From Candidatus Sedimenticola sp. (ex Thyasira tokunagai) (GTDB lineage: Bacteria; Pseudomonadota; Gammaproteobacteria; Chromatiales; Chromatiaceae): 64,000 nt of DNA. The DNA lies in contig CP134874.1 in NCBI GenBank assembly GCA_037318855.1, positions 3,596,598 through 3,660,597 on the forward strand. The letters run 5' to 3'. A program made the translations under genes and the position numbers. Below, piece by piece: positions 43,671 to 53,323 of this stretch; within the stretch, counting starts at the first letter, position 1; every line of letters begins with the position of its first letter. The notes below the pieces were generated by a model. It was not told where the DNA came from. It ran no database searches and saw nothing but the letters and a program-made list of their open reading frames with translations.

Positions 43671-44681
43671 TCAGTTATCTATGTTGTCCGCTGTTACCAG
43701 CAAGGTATCGATCAGGGTGATCGCGGGAAGCGCCTCTCCCTTGAGGGCTTTGAGCGCATACTTCACACCCATATAACCCTGCTCTGCCGGCAACTGATCC
43801 ACCGTCGCCTGTAATTTGCCATCACGTATCGCCTGCTTGGCTTGATCCAGAGCATCGTAGGAGGCAACCAATACTTCACTGCTTCCTGCCTCTTTCAAAG
43901 CACTGATCACGCCGAGGGCCATCATGTCATTGGCTACGAATATCAGGCGCACATCCGGATGTTTTTTTAACCAGGCCTGCATCAAGATTTTGCCCTCATC
44001 AATCTTCCAGTTTGCCGAGTCCATTTCTGCAAGCTGGATATTGGGGTTCTCTGAGAAAGCTTTGGCTGCTCCATTTTTACGCTGTTCCGCATTCATTGCC
44101 CCCCTGATGCCCTCCATCAGCAAGGCCTTGGAGGGTTGTGTAATCTTATCAGCGATATATTTGGCACTCTGGTATGCGGAGGACTCGTTATCCACACTGA
44201 TAAACGGCACATCTAGCAGGCTGTTTTTCTTGGAAAATACCGGATCGAGTTGATTATCAATATTGATGACCTTGATTCCGGCATCCTGGGCCTTCTTCAA
44301 AACCGGAATCAGTTCCACTGAATCTCCGGGGGCGATCACAATCGCATCGACCTTTTCCCGCACCAGATCATCGACAATGGCGATCTGTTGCCGAATGGAC
44401 GTCTCCTGGGCAGCAGTCTTGACCACTAAAGTGATATCAAACTCTTTTTCCGCCCGCCTCGCCCCCTTCTCCATCTCGACAAAAAACGGGTTGGTCAGGG
44501 TTTTCATCACCAAAGCGACAGAGGTCTTCTTCTCCTTGGCGGGAGTGGTGGTTTGTGTTGGAGCCGCAGTTGTAACTTCCTTGCTTGTGGGCGCATTATC
44601 ACAAGCAGGCAATAGCCCGAACACTGCCAACAAAAACAACCAGGCAGCACCTTTTTGGATGTCCTGAAAACCTGATTTCAT
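43671..44681 (-). CDS. RbsB-type periplasmic binding lipoprotein
   Basis: 336 aa from ATG 44681 (MKSGFQDIQKGAAWLF) after GAGGGAAAG. Lipoprotein signal with lipobox LLPAC. The mature part is the type 1 periplasmic-binding fold for sugars/autoinducer-2 (VALVMKTLTNPFFVEMEKGA, VDAIVIAPGDSVELIPVL, NIDNQLDP, FVANDMMALG). There is no permease or ATPase nearby; the partner is the GGDEF-EAL receptor 7 nt downstream. It probably works as a sensor subunit rather than for transport. Confidence 0.88.
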   Translation of the reverse strand: MKSGFQDIQKGAAWLFLLAVFGLLPACDNAPTSKEVTTAAPTQTTTPAKEKKTSVALVMKTLTNPFFVEMEKGARRAEKEFDITLVVKTAAQETSIRQQIAIVDDLVREKVDAIVIAPGDSVELIPVLKKAQDAGIKVINIDNQLDPVFSKKNSLLDVPFISVDNESSAYQSAKYIADKITQPSKALLMEGIRGAMNAEQRKNGAAKAFSENPNIQLAEMDSANWKIDEGKILMQAWLKKHPDVRLIFVANDMMALGVISALKEAGSSEVLVASYDALDQAKQAIRDGKLQATVDQLPAEQGYMGVKYALKALKGEALPAITLIDTLLVTADNIDN

Positions 44682-44855
44682 GATCTTTCCCTCGTATACC
44701 GACGATAGATAATCAGAACAGACTCTCATCCCTGAATGAGCTATACGCAGAAAACAACCTCATTTTTATGGCTGTCTGATTTATCATTCTTTAATTGATG
44801 CCCTACATCCATAAAAGTAGACTAAATTCGCACCAAGGGTGAAGGAGAAGTTAAA

Positions 44856-46160
44856 TCAAAGCGACCCGCTCGCCTTGATCATCAAGTAGCTATTTACCAG
44901 CGTTACCGGCAACTGGGGTGCCTGCAGGTCAAGGATCACAGCCCCCTTGTGGCGCAGGGAACTCAGTCCCTGACGGCGGTTATCAAGATACTGATTTACC
45001 CCGTGAAATCGTAGAGCATCATCAAAATTGCGCACCGGCTTGGCCAGGGATTCATCGAGCAGGGATTCACGCAGATTGGCCACCACAACCAGATGTCTGC
45101 GCTGTAGCAGCCGCACAGCGGCAGCCAGGTCGGCATGGTCTTCGTCACGGGTGTTGGTCATGATCACCACCAGGGCACGTCGCTGCTGCAGGGGCATCAG
45201 CTCCCGGGCGGCGGCCAGGTAGTCAGCGGCCTCGCTGGTGGAAGCCAGATCGTAGGTTCTTTCCAGCAGCTCCCGTACACTGTTGGCACCCTTGCGTGGG
45301 GGCAGCCAGCGCCGGGGGCCGCCAAAGGAGAGAAAACCTACTGCATCCCCCTGCCGGGCTGCGACATGGGCCAACAGCAGCATTGCGTTGAGCGCTTGAT
45401 CGAGATGCACCCGCCCCTCCTCTTCGTGGCGCATACGCCGGCCACAATCGAGTAGGAAGAGCACCTGCTGATCCCGTTCGTCCTGGTACTCCTTCGAGAT
45501 CAGCTTACGGTAGCGTGAGGTCGCACGCCAGTCGATCTGGCGCATGCTGTCACCGGGGCGATACTCACGCAGCTGGTGAAAATCGTTGCCCTCACCACGA
45601 CGCTGTCGCCGCTTCACCCCCATCTGACTGAGACGGTGATCGGTGGCAAGCAGGGCGTAGCGGCTGATCTCCTGAAAATTGGGGAATACTTTGACCCTAT
45701 CTTCCACCTGGAGGAAGCGCTTCTTATGCCAGAATCCCAAGGGTGACAGCAGCAGCAGGTCACAGCCGGGAAAGTCACCATCCCCACGTCGCGCAGGACG
45801 AACACGATAAGTGACCTTTGCACTCTGCCGCTGAGGCAGCGTCAGCTCACAAGGGAGGGTTTCAACCTCGAACCAGGCCGGGTGGTGATCGTGAAGGCGA
45901 ATAGCAAAAGGACGCTGCTCCCTATTTATCAGGCTTAGAGTGACCTGAGACCAGGCGCCGACAGGGATGCTGTGCCTAACCTCACGGCGCAGCTCAACAT
46001 CGATGGGGCGGTGTACAGTGACCAGGTCAAGCAACACAACACCCATAGTGATCCCGGCCAACACCCACCAGAGTGATCCCAACCAGGGCAGAAACGCCGC
46101 CGCCAGCGCCACTACAGCGAGCAGGAGAGAGACGATCAGCAGGGTTCTGCTGGGAGTCAT
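44856..46160 (-). CDS. DUF58 domain membrane protein
   Basis: 434 aa from ATG 46160. Two N-terminal TM helices (about 6-24, 28-46) precede a beta-domain and the DUF58/VWA-like region (GEGNDFHQLREYRPGDSMRQ, then DWRATSRYRKLISKEY and QQVLFLLDCGRRM). DUF58 proteins accompany MoxR ATPases and are thought to bind metal or partner proteins through a VWA-like fold. It is the last gene of the operon, separated from moxR by a 237-bp foldback element. An upstream frame start at 46220 lies inside that repeat and is rejected. Confidence 0.87.
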   Translation of the reverse strand: MTPSRTLLIVSLLLAVVALAAAFLPWLGSLWWVLAGITMGVVLLDLVTVHRPIDVELRREVRHSIPVGAWSQVTLSLINREQRPFAIRLHDHHPAWFEVETLPCELTLPQRQSAKVTYRVRPARRGDGDFPGCDLLLLSPLGFWHKKRFLQVEDRVKVFPNFQEISRYALLATDHRLSQMGVKRRQRRGEGNDFHQLREYRPGDSMRQIDWRATSRYRKLISKEYQDERDQQVLFLLDCGRRMRHEEEGRVHLDQALNAMLLLAHVAARQGDAVGFLSFGGPRRWLPPRKGANSVRELLERTYDLASTSEAADYLAAARELMPLQQRRALVVIMTNTRDEDHADLAAAVRLLQRRHLVVVANLRESLLDESLAKPVRNFDDALRFHGVNQYLDNRRQGLSSLRHKGAVILDLQAPQLPVTLVNSYLMIKASGSL

Positions 46161-46397
46161 CCTAGAGTCCGCAGTTGGACAGCATGAAGTGTGCGTTTGC
46201 GGTGGTGCAGGGCAAGGCACAACGACGCGGAATAGTTATTCTATTCCAAGGAGCTGTAACGCAGCCATGTGCCGCTGCAAGCGTGCAATTCATGCTGTAG
46301 CGTGGCTCACCCCACAGGTGAGTGGGCAAATCGAAGTCAATGGCTTTCATATCAGCTACTTGGTCTCAGAGTGGAGCGGTCAACTGCGGAATCTAGG
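46161..46397. repeat. Foldback element inside the MoxR operon (237 bp)
   Basis: Outer arms CCTAGAGTCCGCAGTTG (46161-46177) and CAACTGCGGAATCTAGG (46381-46397) match at 16 of 17 positions. Next inward, AGCATGAAGTGTGCGTTTGC pairs with GCAAGCGTGCAATTCATGCT. The centre contains GGAATAGTTATTCTATTCC. It is noncoding and begins directly after the moxR stop, ending one base before the DUF58 start codon. Confidence 0.87.
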
Positions 46398-46398
46398 A

Positions 46399-47379
46399 TC
46401 ATGCTCTGGGGGCATCCACGTTGGCGAGAATATCCCCCAGCACATCATCGGGACTATAGCCCTCAATCTCCAGATCGGTGGTCAGCTTCAGGCGATGACG
46501 CAACACTGCCGGGGCCACCGCTTTAATATCATCCGGTGTGACAAAGCGGTTACCCTGCAGCAGGGCATGTGCGCGACCGGCACGCAGCAGTGAGATGCTG
46601 CCACGGGGACCTGGGCCGATCTCGATGCCGCTCCAATCACGAGCAGCTCGAACAATACGCACAGCGTAGGCGACGATCTCCTCATCCACTTCCAGGCCCG
46701 CAGTATAGTTCTGTAGCTGTACCACCTCCCCAGGTTGCAAGAGGGTGGTGATGGCGGAGATGTCGAGCTGGTCGCCCACCGAGTTGTTGGTCACCTGACG
46801 CACCATCCGGTGCTCTTCGTCCAGGGCCGGATAGTCGATAAACACCTTCAGCAGGAAACGGTCGAGTTGCGCCTGCGGCAGCGGGTAGGTTCCCTCCTGC
46901 TCGATGGGGTTCTGTGTCGCCAGCACCAGGAAGGGTTTATCGAGAATAAATGAACGCCCCTCGATGGTCACCTGCTGCTCCTGCATCACCTCCAACAGTG
47001 CCGACTGGGTCTTGGCCGGTGCCCGATTAATCTCGTCCGCAAGTAGAAAATTACAGAATACCGGCCCTTTGCGTACGCGGAAGGCATCTGTCTTCATATC
47101 GAACATAATGTGGCCGCTGATATCGCTCGGCATCAGATCGGGAGTGAACTGCACACGGCTGAACTCCCCACCTACGGTGGCGGCAATACTGCGCACCAGC
47201 AAGGTTTTGCCCAGTCCAGGCACTCCCTCCACCAGTACATGACCCGCTGCCAGCAGCCCGATCACCACCTCACGAACCACCTGCTGCTGACCGATCACCG
47301 CCTTCTGTATCTCCCCCTCCAGGCTCCGCACCTTCTCAAGCACATCTTCCGGGATGCCCCTCTGTTCGCCGTCACTCAT
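46399..47379 (-). CDS. MoxR-family AAA+ ATPase
   Basis: 326 aa from ATG 47379 (MSDGEQRGIPED) with GGTGA 8 nt upstream. Walker A GVPGLGKTLL, Walker B FLLADEINRAPAKTQ, sensor 1 ATQNPIEQEGTYPLPQAQLD and the C-terminal lid typical of MoxR. These ATPases remodel or insert cofactors into partner complexes, working with the VWA/DUF58 protein encoded next to them. The preceding gene ends 8 nt inside the longer possible start, so translation is coupled. Confidence 0.93.
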   Translation of the reverse strand: MSDGEQRGIPEDVLEKVRSLEGEIQKAVIGQQQVVREVVIGLLAAGHVLVEGVPGLGKTLLVRSIAATVGGEFSRVQFTPDLMPSDISGHIMFDMKTDAFRVRKGPVFCNFLLADEINRAPAKTQSALLEVMQEQQVTIEGRSFILDKPFLVLATQNPIEQEGTYPLPQAQLDRFLLKVFIDYPALDEEHRMVRQVTNNSVGDQLDISAITTLLQPGEVVQLQNYTAGLEVDEEIVAYAVRIVRAARDWSGIEIGPGPRGSISLLRAGRAHALLQGNRFVTPDDIKAVAPAVLRHRLKLTTDLEIEGYSPDDVLGDILANVDAPRA

Positions 47380-47387
47380 AATCTCTG

Positions 47388-48581
47388 TCACCTTTTCATC
47401 GCCAGCTTCTGCAGTACAGAACTGATCCTGATAAATTCCTGCTCTACGGAGTAGTCGCCGTAAAGCGCCGACTCAACCGCCCTGGCACTCAGTCCCGTCT
47501 GCTCCCCGATCCATTCACAGCGCTCTCTTCTATCCAGCCGAGCCAATATTGGGTGGCGTCGCTGCCACTCCTGCTCGACGGCACGCCTTGATGACTCAAA
47601 CATCTTTTGAGCACGGTCGACACGCCAGGAAAATGAGGCCGCCGCCTGTAGATGTTCAAGTAGATTGCGCCGTAAAAAAGTGCTATCAGCAAGGCGCGGC
47701 CCACTGGTCAATCCCAAGTGCCACACCACCAGCCACAACAGAATAAGCGCGGTAACCATCAACTGTGGCGCGCTGCTCCAGAGCAGCCTCAACAGCGAGG
47801 GCATGTTGCTGCTATAGAGCAGCCAGGCGCGCTCATGATCCCGCGCCAGCAACCACAGCAGCAGGGCATGATCCTCTTTTTCGATCTGGTTGTTGGTGAG
47901 AAAGCGGTTATCACTCAACACCGTCACCCGCCCCCGGCCAATGGCGTACTGCAGCAGGTGGTAGCCCTGCTCATCCCAGCCTCCCCACTCTGCCTGCTCC
48001 TTTGAATCGAGCAGGATGCGCTGGGGCTGGAAAGCGATATTGACCGGCAGAGCGACCCCCGGGTAGTCAATGGCCGTCAGTTTTACTTTCTCATTGGTCG
48101 GGTCGTCTCTGTTCTTTTCATCTACGGCTACACTCCCAACCGCATCTTCAAGTTCATCCGAGTCGATGATGAGCAACTCCACTCCCAGTTCATCGAGCAG
48201 ATGGTTGCCGCTGCTCTCACTCTCCTCATCCCTCTCCTGCTCCGGGGTGATCACCAGGTGGCCACCATCTTCTATCCACTTAAGCAGTTCAGACTCTCTC
48301 TCGGCCGGCAGGCTCGGGCCAAGGTGGCTTACCAGCAGAAGCCCCGGCTCTTTTGGCATCTTCAGCAGGCGCTGACGTCCGCTGACGCTCCTGCTCTCAA
48401 TTCCACTACGTGAGAGAAAATAGTCTGCCGCCAATAGTGGATTCTTTCTCGCCTGTGGTGAGACCGCACTGCGGGACTCCCTTGTCGCTCTCTCAAAATT
48501 ATTGAAGAACCACCAAGTGATCCCACCCGCCAAGGCAACTGCCAGAAGAGCGGCAAGAGCTATGGAGATCTTACCCCTCAC
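47388..48581 (-). CDS. DUF4350 membrane protein
   Basis: 397 aa. The GTG at 48581 has AAGGAGG 6 nt upstream and overlaps the previous gene by 11 nt; the longer GTG at 48611 has none. TM helix at about 6-25, a soluble region with the DUF4350 pattern (SRSGIESRSVSGRQRLLKMP, LLVSHLGPSLPAERE, IEDGGHLVITPEQ), and a second TM near 278-300. The domain resembles a glutamine-amidotransferase-like (IFT52/GldG) fold, function unknown. Standard member of MoxR/DUF58 operons. Confidence 0.82.
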   Translation of the reverse strand: MRGKISIALAALLAVALAGGITWWFFNNFERATRESRSAVSPQARKNPLLAADYFLSRSGIESRSVSGRQRLLKMPKEPGLLLVSHLGPSLPAERESELLKWIEDGGHLVITPEQERDEESESSGNHLLDELGVELLIIDSDELEDAVGSVAVDEKNRDDPTNEKVKLTAIDYPGVALPVNIAFQPQRILLDSKEQAEWGGWDEQGYHLLQYAIGRGRVTVLSDNRFLTNNQIEKEDHALLLWLLARDHERAWLLYSSNMPSLLRLLWSSAPQLMVTALILLWLVVWHLGLTSGPRLADSTFLRRNLLEHLQAAASFSWRVDRAQKMFESSRRAVEQEWQRRHPILARLDRRERCEWIGEQTGLSARAVESALYGDYSVEQEFIRISSVLQKLAMKR

Positions 48582-50076
48582 CTCCACCCTCCTTCCGTCC
48601 AATAAGTCCACTCCACTCCCGGCTCAGTCCCATCACCAGCTCTGCCGCCGGTATCTCATGGCCATATGCCAGTGCAGTCCAGTACCATGTCAGTCGCTGA
48701 AAAAGAGCCGCCTCATCTGCAGGCCTTGCTGCGACCACCTGCTGCAGGCACTCGCCCTCGGTAGCGCTGTCTGGAATCTCAAGCTGATCCTGATGGATGA
48801 ACTTTACCAGCGCGCCACGATAGAGCAGGCTCATCGCTCCACGCAGATCACCCTGACCGAGCAGATCCTCGATGGCGGCGGGCAGATTCTCCGGCAGACT
48901 GTCAGGTGCCACCTCAAGGCCGAAGAGAGAGACCACCGCCTCTTTTTTCCGGCCACCCATGGATAGACTGCCAAATGCAAACCAGCCCCTGTTTTTTGCG
49001 ATTATGTAGAGCAGCATCGCTATCACCAGCCCGGCGGCAATCCACATCAGCAGTTCACCTATCGCCGCGAAGCCCTTGGTGAAACCAGAGATCAGATCAA
49101 CAAGCTGCTCGATCAGCCATACCAATCCGGAGGCATCCTTATCCTCCGCCTCATCATCCTTGCCGATATATTTCCAGTAACTCTCACTCTCCAGCTTGCC
49201 GAAATCTTTCTGCTGCAGCACCTCTTTGATCAGCACTTTCGCCTCTTCATGGCTCACCTCTGCTGCCTCTCCCTCCGGCAGGGGCAATACCAGAAACAGG
49301 GAAGCCAGCATCAGCACCGCTGCCGGCATCAGCCGCGGAGTTTTGCGCCTTGCCCTGAGACGGCGAAAGTTAATCTCGATATCCCACGCCTCCAGTTCAC
49401 TGCGTCGTGTCAGGTAGAGGGCAAAGCCGCCGGCCACATAGAAGGGAGCGATCAGGGACATGGCAAGCAAGCTGCCGATATGTTGCAGCCACTCCTCCAG
49501 CGCGCCCGGGGTGAAAACAAAACTCTCCATATCCACCCAACGTAGCTCCTCCGGCAGCATCACTATCAGCAGTACCATAAAGGAGAGTTCGAGCAGGGTT
49601 TCAAAGTGGATACCGACAATGGTCAACCAGGTGCCGGCATGCTGCCCCCGGCCCAGCACCTCGACACGTCGCTTCCGCTCTTTGCCCTTGAGCTGCTCCA
49701 AAATCGCCACCGGCATATTGAATGAACGGTTGGGGTTGAAACGACGCCATGTGAGATTTGCAAACAGTTGCGACCGAACGATACTCAGACTGCGGCGCAG
49801 CACCTCACCCACTCCGGGCGCCTCATCGAACAACCTTCGGCTCAACCAAAAAAGAAGCAGTGGCTCGTACAGCGGCTTGAGCCACCAGACCAGCATGATC
49901 ACAGCCCAGGGGTAGTCGGAGAGCAGCAGTGCCGCCAGTAGATAGACCGGCAGCGCCGGCACCAGCCAAAGCATCCATAACGGCCGCAGCCAGTGGCGCG
50001 CCATGGCGAAGCCGAGATCGATCCCCTCCCAGGCGTTGCGTGGGCGGATAGTAACGGTCATCTTATTAAGATCCAT
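48571..50076 (-). CDS. DUF4129-type membrane protein of the MoxR operon
   Basis: 501 aa from ATG 50076 (MDLNKMTVTIRPRNAWEGID), overlapping the SpoIIM gene by 11 nt. Several TM helices lie in the N-terminal half; a signal-like segment near 270-290 (AAVLMLASLFLVLPLPEGEAA) precedes a soluble part and one more TM (about 363-385). The C-terminal DUF4129 stretch reads AAIEDLLGQGDLRGAMSLLY RGALV, followed by a conserved T-E-G-E-C. Exact start uncertain: ATG 50079 and 50061 are alternatives. Function unknown. Confidence 0.75.
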   Translation of the reverse strand: MDLNKMTVTIRPRNAWEGIDLGFAMARHWLRPLWMLWLVPALPVYLLAALLLSDYPWAVIMLVWWLKPLYEPLLLFWLSRRLFDEAPGVGEVLRRSLSIVRSQLFANLTWRRFNPNRSFNMPVAILEQLKGKERKRRVEVLGRGQHAGTWLTIVGIHFETLLELSFMVLLIVMLPEELRWVDMESFVFTPGALEEWLQHIGSLLAMSLIAPFYVAGGFALYLTRRSELEAWDIEINFRRLRARRKTPRLMPAAVLMLASLFLVLPLPEGEAAEVSHEEAKVLIKEVLQQKDFGKLESESYWKYIGKDDEAEDKDASGLVWLIEQLVDLISGFTKGFAAIGELLMWIAAGLVIAMLLYIIAKNRGWFAFGSLSMGGRKKEAVVSLFGLEVAPDSLPENLPAAIEDLLGQGDLRGAMSLLYRGALVKFIHQDQLEIPDSATEGECLQQVVAARPADEAALFQRLTWYWTALAYGHEIPAAELVMGLSREWSGLIGRKEGGGEG

Positions 50077-51064
50077 CATCCCCCCGGGTGGAGCCTGAAC
50101 CGGCAAATCCAAGATAGAGCACCACGACCAGCCACAACAGTGCGGCCACCGTATACTTGATTGCAATAGCAACACTGCTGGATGACCAGAAAGCCTCGAT
50201 AAATGCCGCCACCACCAGCATCAAGGCCGCACCCATGACTAGCGTCAACGCATCGGCCGCACGTACCTTCAATGCGCCAAGGCGAGTCAGTTGACCGGGG
50301 GCGATAAGGGCGTGGGCCAACATCAGCCCCGCTGCACCACAGATAGCAATTGCGGTCAGCTCAAACGATCCATGGCCACTGACAAAGGGCCAGAAGGTAT
50401 CCTGATAGCCTACTCGGGTGAGATGTCCTGCCACAGCGCCGATCACCACGCCGTTGAAGAGCAGCAGAAACAGCGTGCCCACTCCATAAAGAACGCCCCC
50501 GGCAAAGGTACGAAAGCCGATGCCGATATTGTTGGAGATATAGACTCCGAACATAACAAAATCCGTCTCTGAACTGCGCTCCATCTCACGCCCCGGCTTA
50601 CGATTTTCCGGGTCGTACATCGACTCCATGGAGGCGACCTCGGCACTGTCGAGAACACTGTAGATAATTTCCGGGTTGGAGTAACAGTAGCCACCCACCA
50701 GCAGGCCGGGCAGTAGGAAGAGTGCAGTCGCCAGCCAGAAGTAGCGTGCATTACGTCGCAGAGCCACCGGGAAGCCGGAGGCGATAAAGGCGACCAGACG
50801 CCATAATCCGGCACCACGCCGACGATAGAGCCGTCGATGACCGCGTAACACCAGATCATGGAGTTGACTCACCAACGCCGGACTGTAGTGGCGGCTGCGG
50901 GCAAGAGCGTAGTGATTGCATACCTGCCGATAGAGGTGGGGGAGCTGCTCCAGTTCATCTGCCGAGAGTCGGCGTTTGCGCCGGGATAGCGCCAGATCAT
51001 CCAACAACAGTTTCAACGCCTGCCATTGGTCGCCGTACTGCTGTTCAAAACTCTGTTGCCGCAT
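50066..51064 (-). CDS. SpoIIM-like (DUF95) membrane protein
   Basis: 332 aa. A basic helical N-terminus (LALSRRKRRLSADELEQLPH) is followed by five or six TM helices of the stage II sporulation protein M family (YISNNIGIGFRTFAGGVLYG, VIGAVAGHLTRVG, FVSGHGSFELTAI). In non-sporulating bacteria these occur with RDD and MoxR genes. It starts directly after the RDD stop codon (zero spacing). Confidence 0.88.
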   Translation of the reverse strand: MRQQSFEQQYGDQWQALKLLLDDLALSRRKRRLSADELEQLPHLYRQVCNHYALARSRHYSPALVSQLHDLVLRGHRRLYRRRGAGLWRLVAFIASGFPVALRRNARYFWLATALFLLPGLLVGGYCYSNPEIIYSVLDSAEVASMESMYDPENRKPGREMERSSETDFVMFGVYISNNIGIGFRTFAGGVLYGVGTLFLLLFNGVVIGAVAGHLTRVGYQDTFWPFVSGHGSFELTAIAICGAAGLMLAHALIAPGQLTRLGALKVRAADALTLVMGAALMLVVAAFIEAFWSSSSVAIAIKYTVAALLWLVVVLYLGFAGSGSTRGDDGS

Positions 51065-51748
51065 CTATTTTCCCCGTCCACTTGCGAGCCAGTTGGCATA
51101 GGCGTGAAGCTTCTCCACGCCTGCTTGTCCCTGAGTTTCAGTTAGATCCGAGAGGATTTCAGCGAGTTCGGCCTTCCTGTCATCGGAGAGAAGCGTGCTG
51201 CGCTCGGCAAAAGCCAGCAACGTATGCTGCTCATCACCGGTCAAGCCGGCGGGTGGTCGCAGTGCCTCTGTAGCCGGTAGTGCCATACGTTCAACCTGCC
51301 TATCGTCATACACCACCAGAGTACCGGCGGCCATATCCCCAAGCCGTTTGAATTCATAATTAAAGAGCATGGCAAGCAGGCCAAAACCGTAGAGAAAAGG
51401 GAAAAAGTCGGCTGTTCTAAGAAGATTGCGAATCAGCGAAGAAGAGAGAGAAACCGGTGTGCCGTTGTCATGAACCACCAGAAGCCCCATCGCCTTCTTA
51501 CCCGGCGTAGCACCCGTCCTCACCTCAAAGATCACCGGGTAAAACCACTCGACGAGAAAGATCCCGATGAGGATAAAGGCGACACCGATACCGCCAAAAA
51601 AAGCGAAGAGTATTGAGATCACCCCATAGAGACCAAAACGAATAACGAGATCGATGGCCCAGGCACAAGCCCGCACCACCGGACCGGCGATACGCATTTC
51701 AAGATCTATGCCTTCCGGGGTTTCGTATTGACGCGCTGTATCCAGCAT
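51065..51748 (-). CDS. RDD-family membrane protein, first gene of the MoxR operon
   Basis: 227 aa. RDD family: RAWAIDLVIRFGLYG-like first helix (RACAWAIDLVIRF), the GATPGKKAMGLLVV motif with its Arg/Asp environment, and FKRLGDMAAGTLVVYDD after the third helix. The C-terminal third is soluble. Upstream is a 96-bp gap, so the promoter of the six-gene operon (51748 down to 44856) should lie there. Confidence 0.88.
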   Translation of the reverse strand: MLDTARQYETPEGIDLEMRIAGPVVRACAWAIDLVIRFGLYGVISILFAFFGGIGVAFILIGIFLVEWFYPVIFEVRTGATPGKKAMGLLVVHDNGTPVSLSSSLIRNLLRTADFFPFLYGFGLLAMLFNYEFKRLGDMAAGTLVVYDDRQVERMALPATEALRPPAGLTGDEQHTLLAFAERSTLLSDDRKAELAEILSDLTETQGQAGVEKLHAYANWLASGRGK

Positions 51749-51844
51749 CCCGTTATCCAGAAATGCCTATTAGAGCCTGCCCATGGTGACTTGGACTGAC
51801 AAACTGTCTCATTACACGCCTCGTCCCTTTGGCGAAATCAATCA

Positions 51845-53179
51845 TCAGCTGTAATAGATATCCCTACAAGCGGTATACATAGATGCGAACATTACTGGAA
51901 CCACCACCAGCAGGCCTAACCCCACTGGAATGGATCCGATAATCATAAAGATAAGCGTGATTACACCATAGAGCAGAAACGGCAGGATATTCTTCACGCA
52001 GCCGATAAAGCTCAACTTCATGGCCGCTACCGCCGACATCCCTTCGAGTGCTATCAGTGCCGGCGCGAACCAGTACGCCATCATCAGGGGAATGGTGAGA
52101 GCCATACCTGCCAAGACGGCAAGCATTATGCTGCTCGCCGGCGGTATAGTACCTTGACTCAGCGCCTCACCACTGAGCATGAAAAGGCCACCCATCAGCG
52201 ATGCCAGGGCAACAACAATAACAATCAATCCGACAATGTAGAGCAACCCCACAAGAAGCAGTTGTTTGGTGTTACTTGAAAAACCGGCCAGCAGATGATT
52301 CAACCGGAAATCTTCACCCTGCTCCTGGTCTTGAGCCCCAAGCATAAAGCCTGCAAAAATCACCGGGGAGAGCAGGGAGAGTGCTAATGACCCAATGGCA
52401 CCGATGACTGGAATAACAGTTATAACAACGGAAGCCAGCATCCATGCCAATATAGCCCCGATCCAGGCAAATGGATTCTGCCGGAAATGCCAGTAGCCTC
52501 TGGATATCCACTGCCAACCGTGCCCCATGGGCTGCGCGACCGGGCCACTGAAGTCACCCAGATCGCTCTCCGGGATAAGGTCAGACTGTGGAACCGCATA
52601 GGGATTCGACTGTTTATCATCTACAGCATCATCTGAATTATCTTCAGCTATACGCGCCTGGGCCGCCAGATACTTTTCAATGATAATACCGCACGCCCGG
52701 CAGCTCCCTGCATCGATCCAGTCGGAGCCGCACTTGGGACAGACATCAGCTTCTGCATGAGTGCCACTCGATTTTGTCCCTTCCGCCTTTATCTCCTCTG
52801 TCGATTCCAGCGACATCTGTTCGGCTGCCTGCTGTAACTTTACTGCTAAGCCTCCGCCCTCTTCAGACCTAACAGGATCTGCAGTCACCTCCACTGGTTT
52901 CTCATCCAGCATTTCGAGTGTCATTCCCGGCGTGGTGGGAAGAGCATCCATCGGCACCAAGGCCACTTCCATTCCCAGCTCTTCAACTGCTTGCCAGTAT
53001 CGTTCAGCTTCCTGGTGATCCAGCCCCTTTTTGAGAGTGACCCCCTCACCCCTTGCCAGTAGTTGGCGCACCTTGTCCTGGGAAATTGAAAAACGCCTGC
53101 TGAATGCAAGAATGACATGCTCTCTATTCACACCCGGGTGCAACCGGCCGGTAAATCTAATTTTGAAGAGGGGTGCCAC
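51845..53179 (-). CDS. BPSS1780-type membrane protein with zinc ribbon
   Basis: 444 aa from GTG 53179 (GAAGGAG 8 nt upstream), beginning APLFKIRFTGRLHPG. The N-terminal domain (about 1-75) is soluble, an acidic linker follows, then a zinc ribbon (CPKCGSDWIDAGSCRACG, about 150-167). From about 220 on, six or so TM helices carry the BPSS1780-family pattern (WQWISRGYWHFRQNPFAWIG, VIFAGFMLGAQDQEQGEDF). Function unknown. It is not obviously linked to its neighbours. Confidence 0.78.
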   Translation of the reverse strand: MAPLFKIRFTGRLHPGVNREHVILAFSRRFSISQDKVRQLLARGEGVTLKKGLDHQEAERYWQAVEELGMEVALVPMDALPTTPGMTLEMLDEKPVEVTADPVRSEEGGGLAVKLQQAAEQMSLESTEEIKAEGTKSSGTHAEADVCPKCGSDWIDAGSCRACGIIIEKYLAAQARIAEDNSDDAVDDKQSNPYAVPQSDLIPESDLGDFSGPVAQPMGHGWQWISRGYWHFRQNPFAWIGAILAWMLASVVITVIPVIGAIGSLALSLLSPVIFAGFMLGAQDQEQGEDFRLNHLLAGFSSNTKQLLLVGLLYIVGLIVIVVALASLMGGLFMLSGEALSQGTIPPASSIMLAVLAGMALTIPLMMAYWFAPALIALEGMSAVAAMKLSFIGCVKNILPFLLYGVITLIFMIIGSIPVGLGLLVVVPVMFASMYTACRDIYYS

Positions 53180-53323
53180 AATCAAGTCTCCTTCACATAC
53201 CAAATTTTGTCATTACAGTCAGGAAAAAGAGCTGCAAAAATCTGTTTTTTCTATTTGGCTCCGTCCATTCTATTGCATCCGGGAAATAATCTGAACCCGA
53301 TTATTACCGATATGGTGCGCACC

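Noticed and set aside
46161..46220. Upstream start extending the DUF58 protein by 20 aa
   Set aside because: The extension lies inside the foldback element and has no ribosome site.
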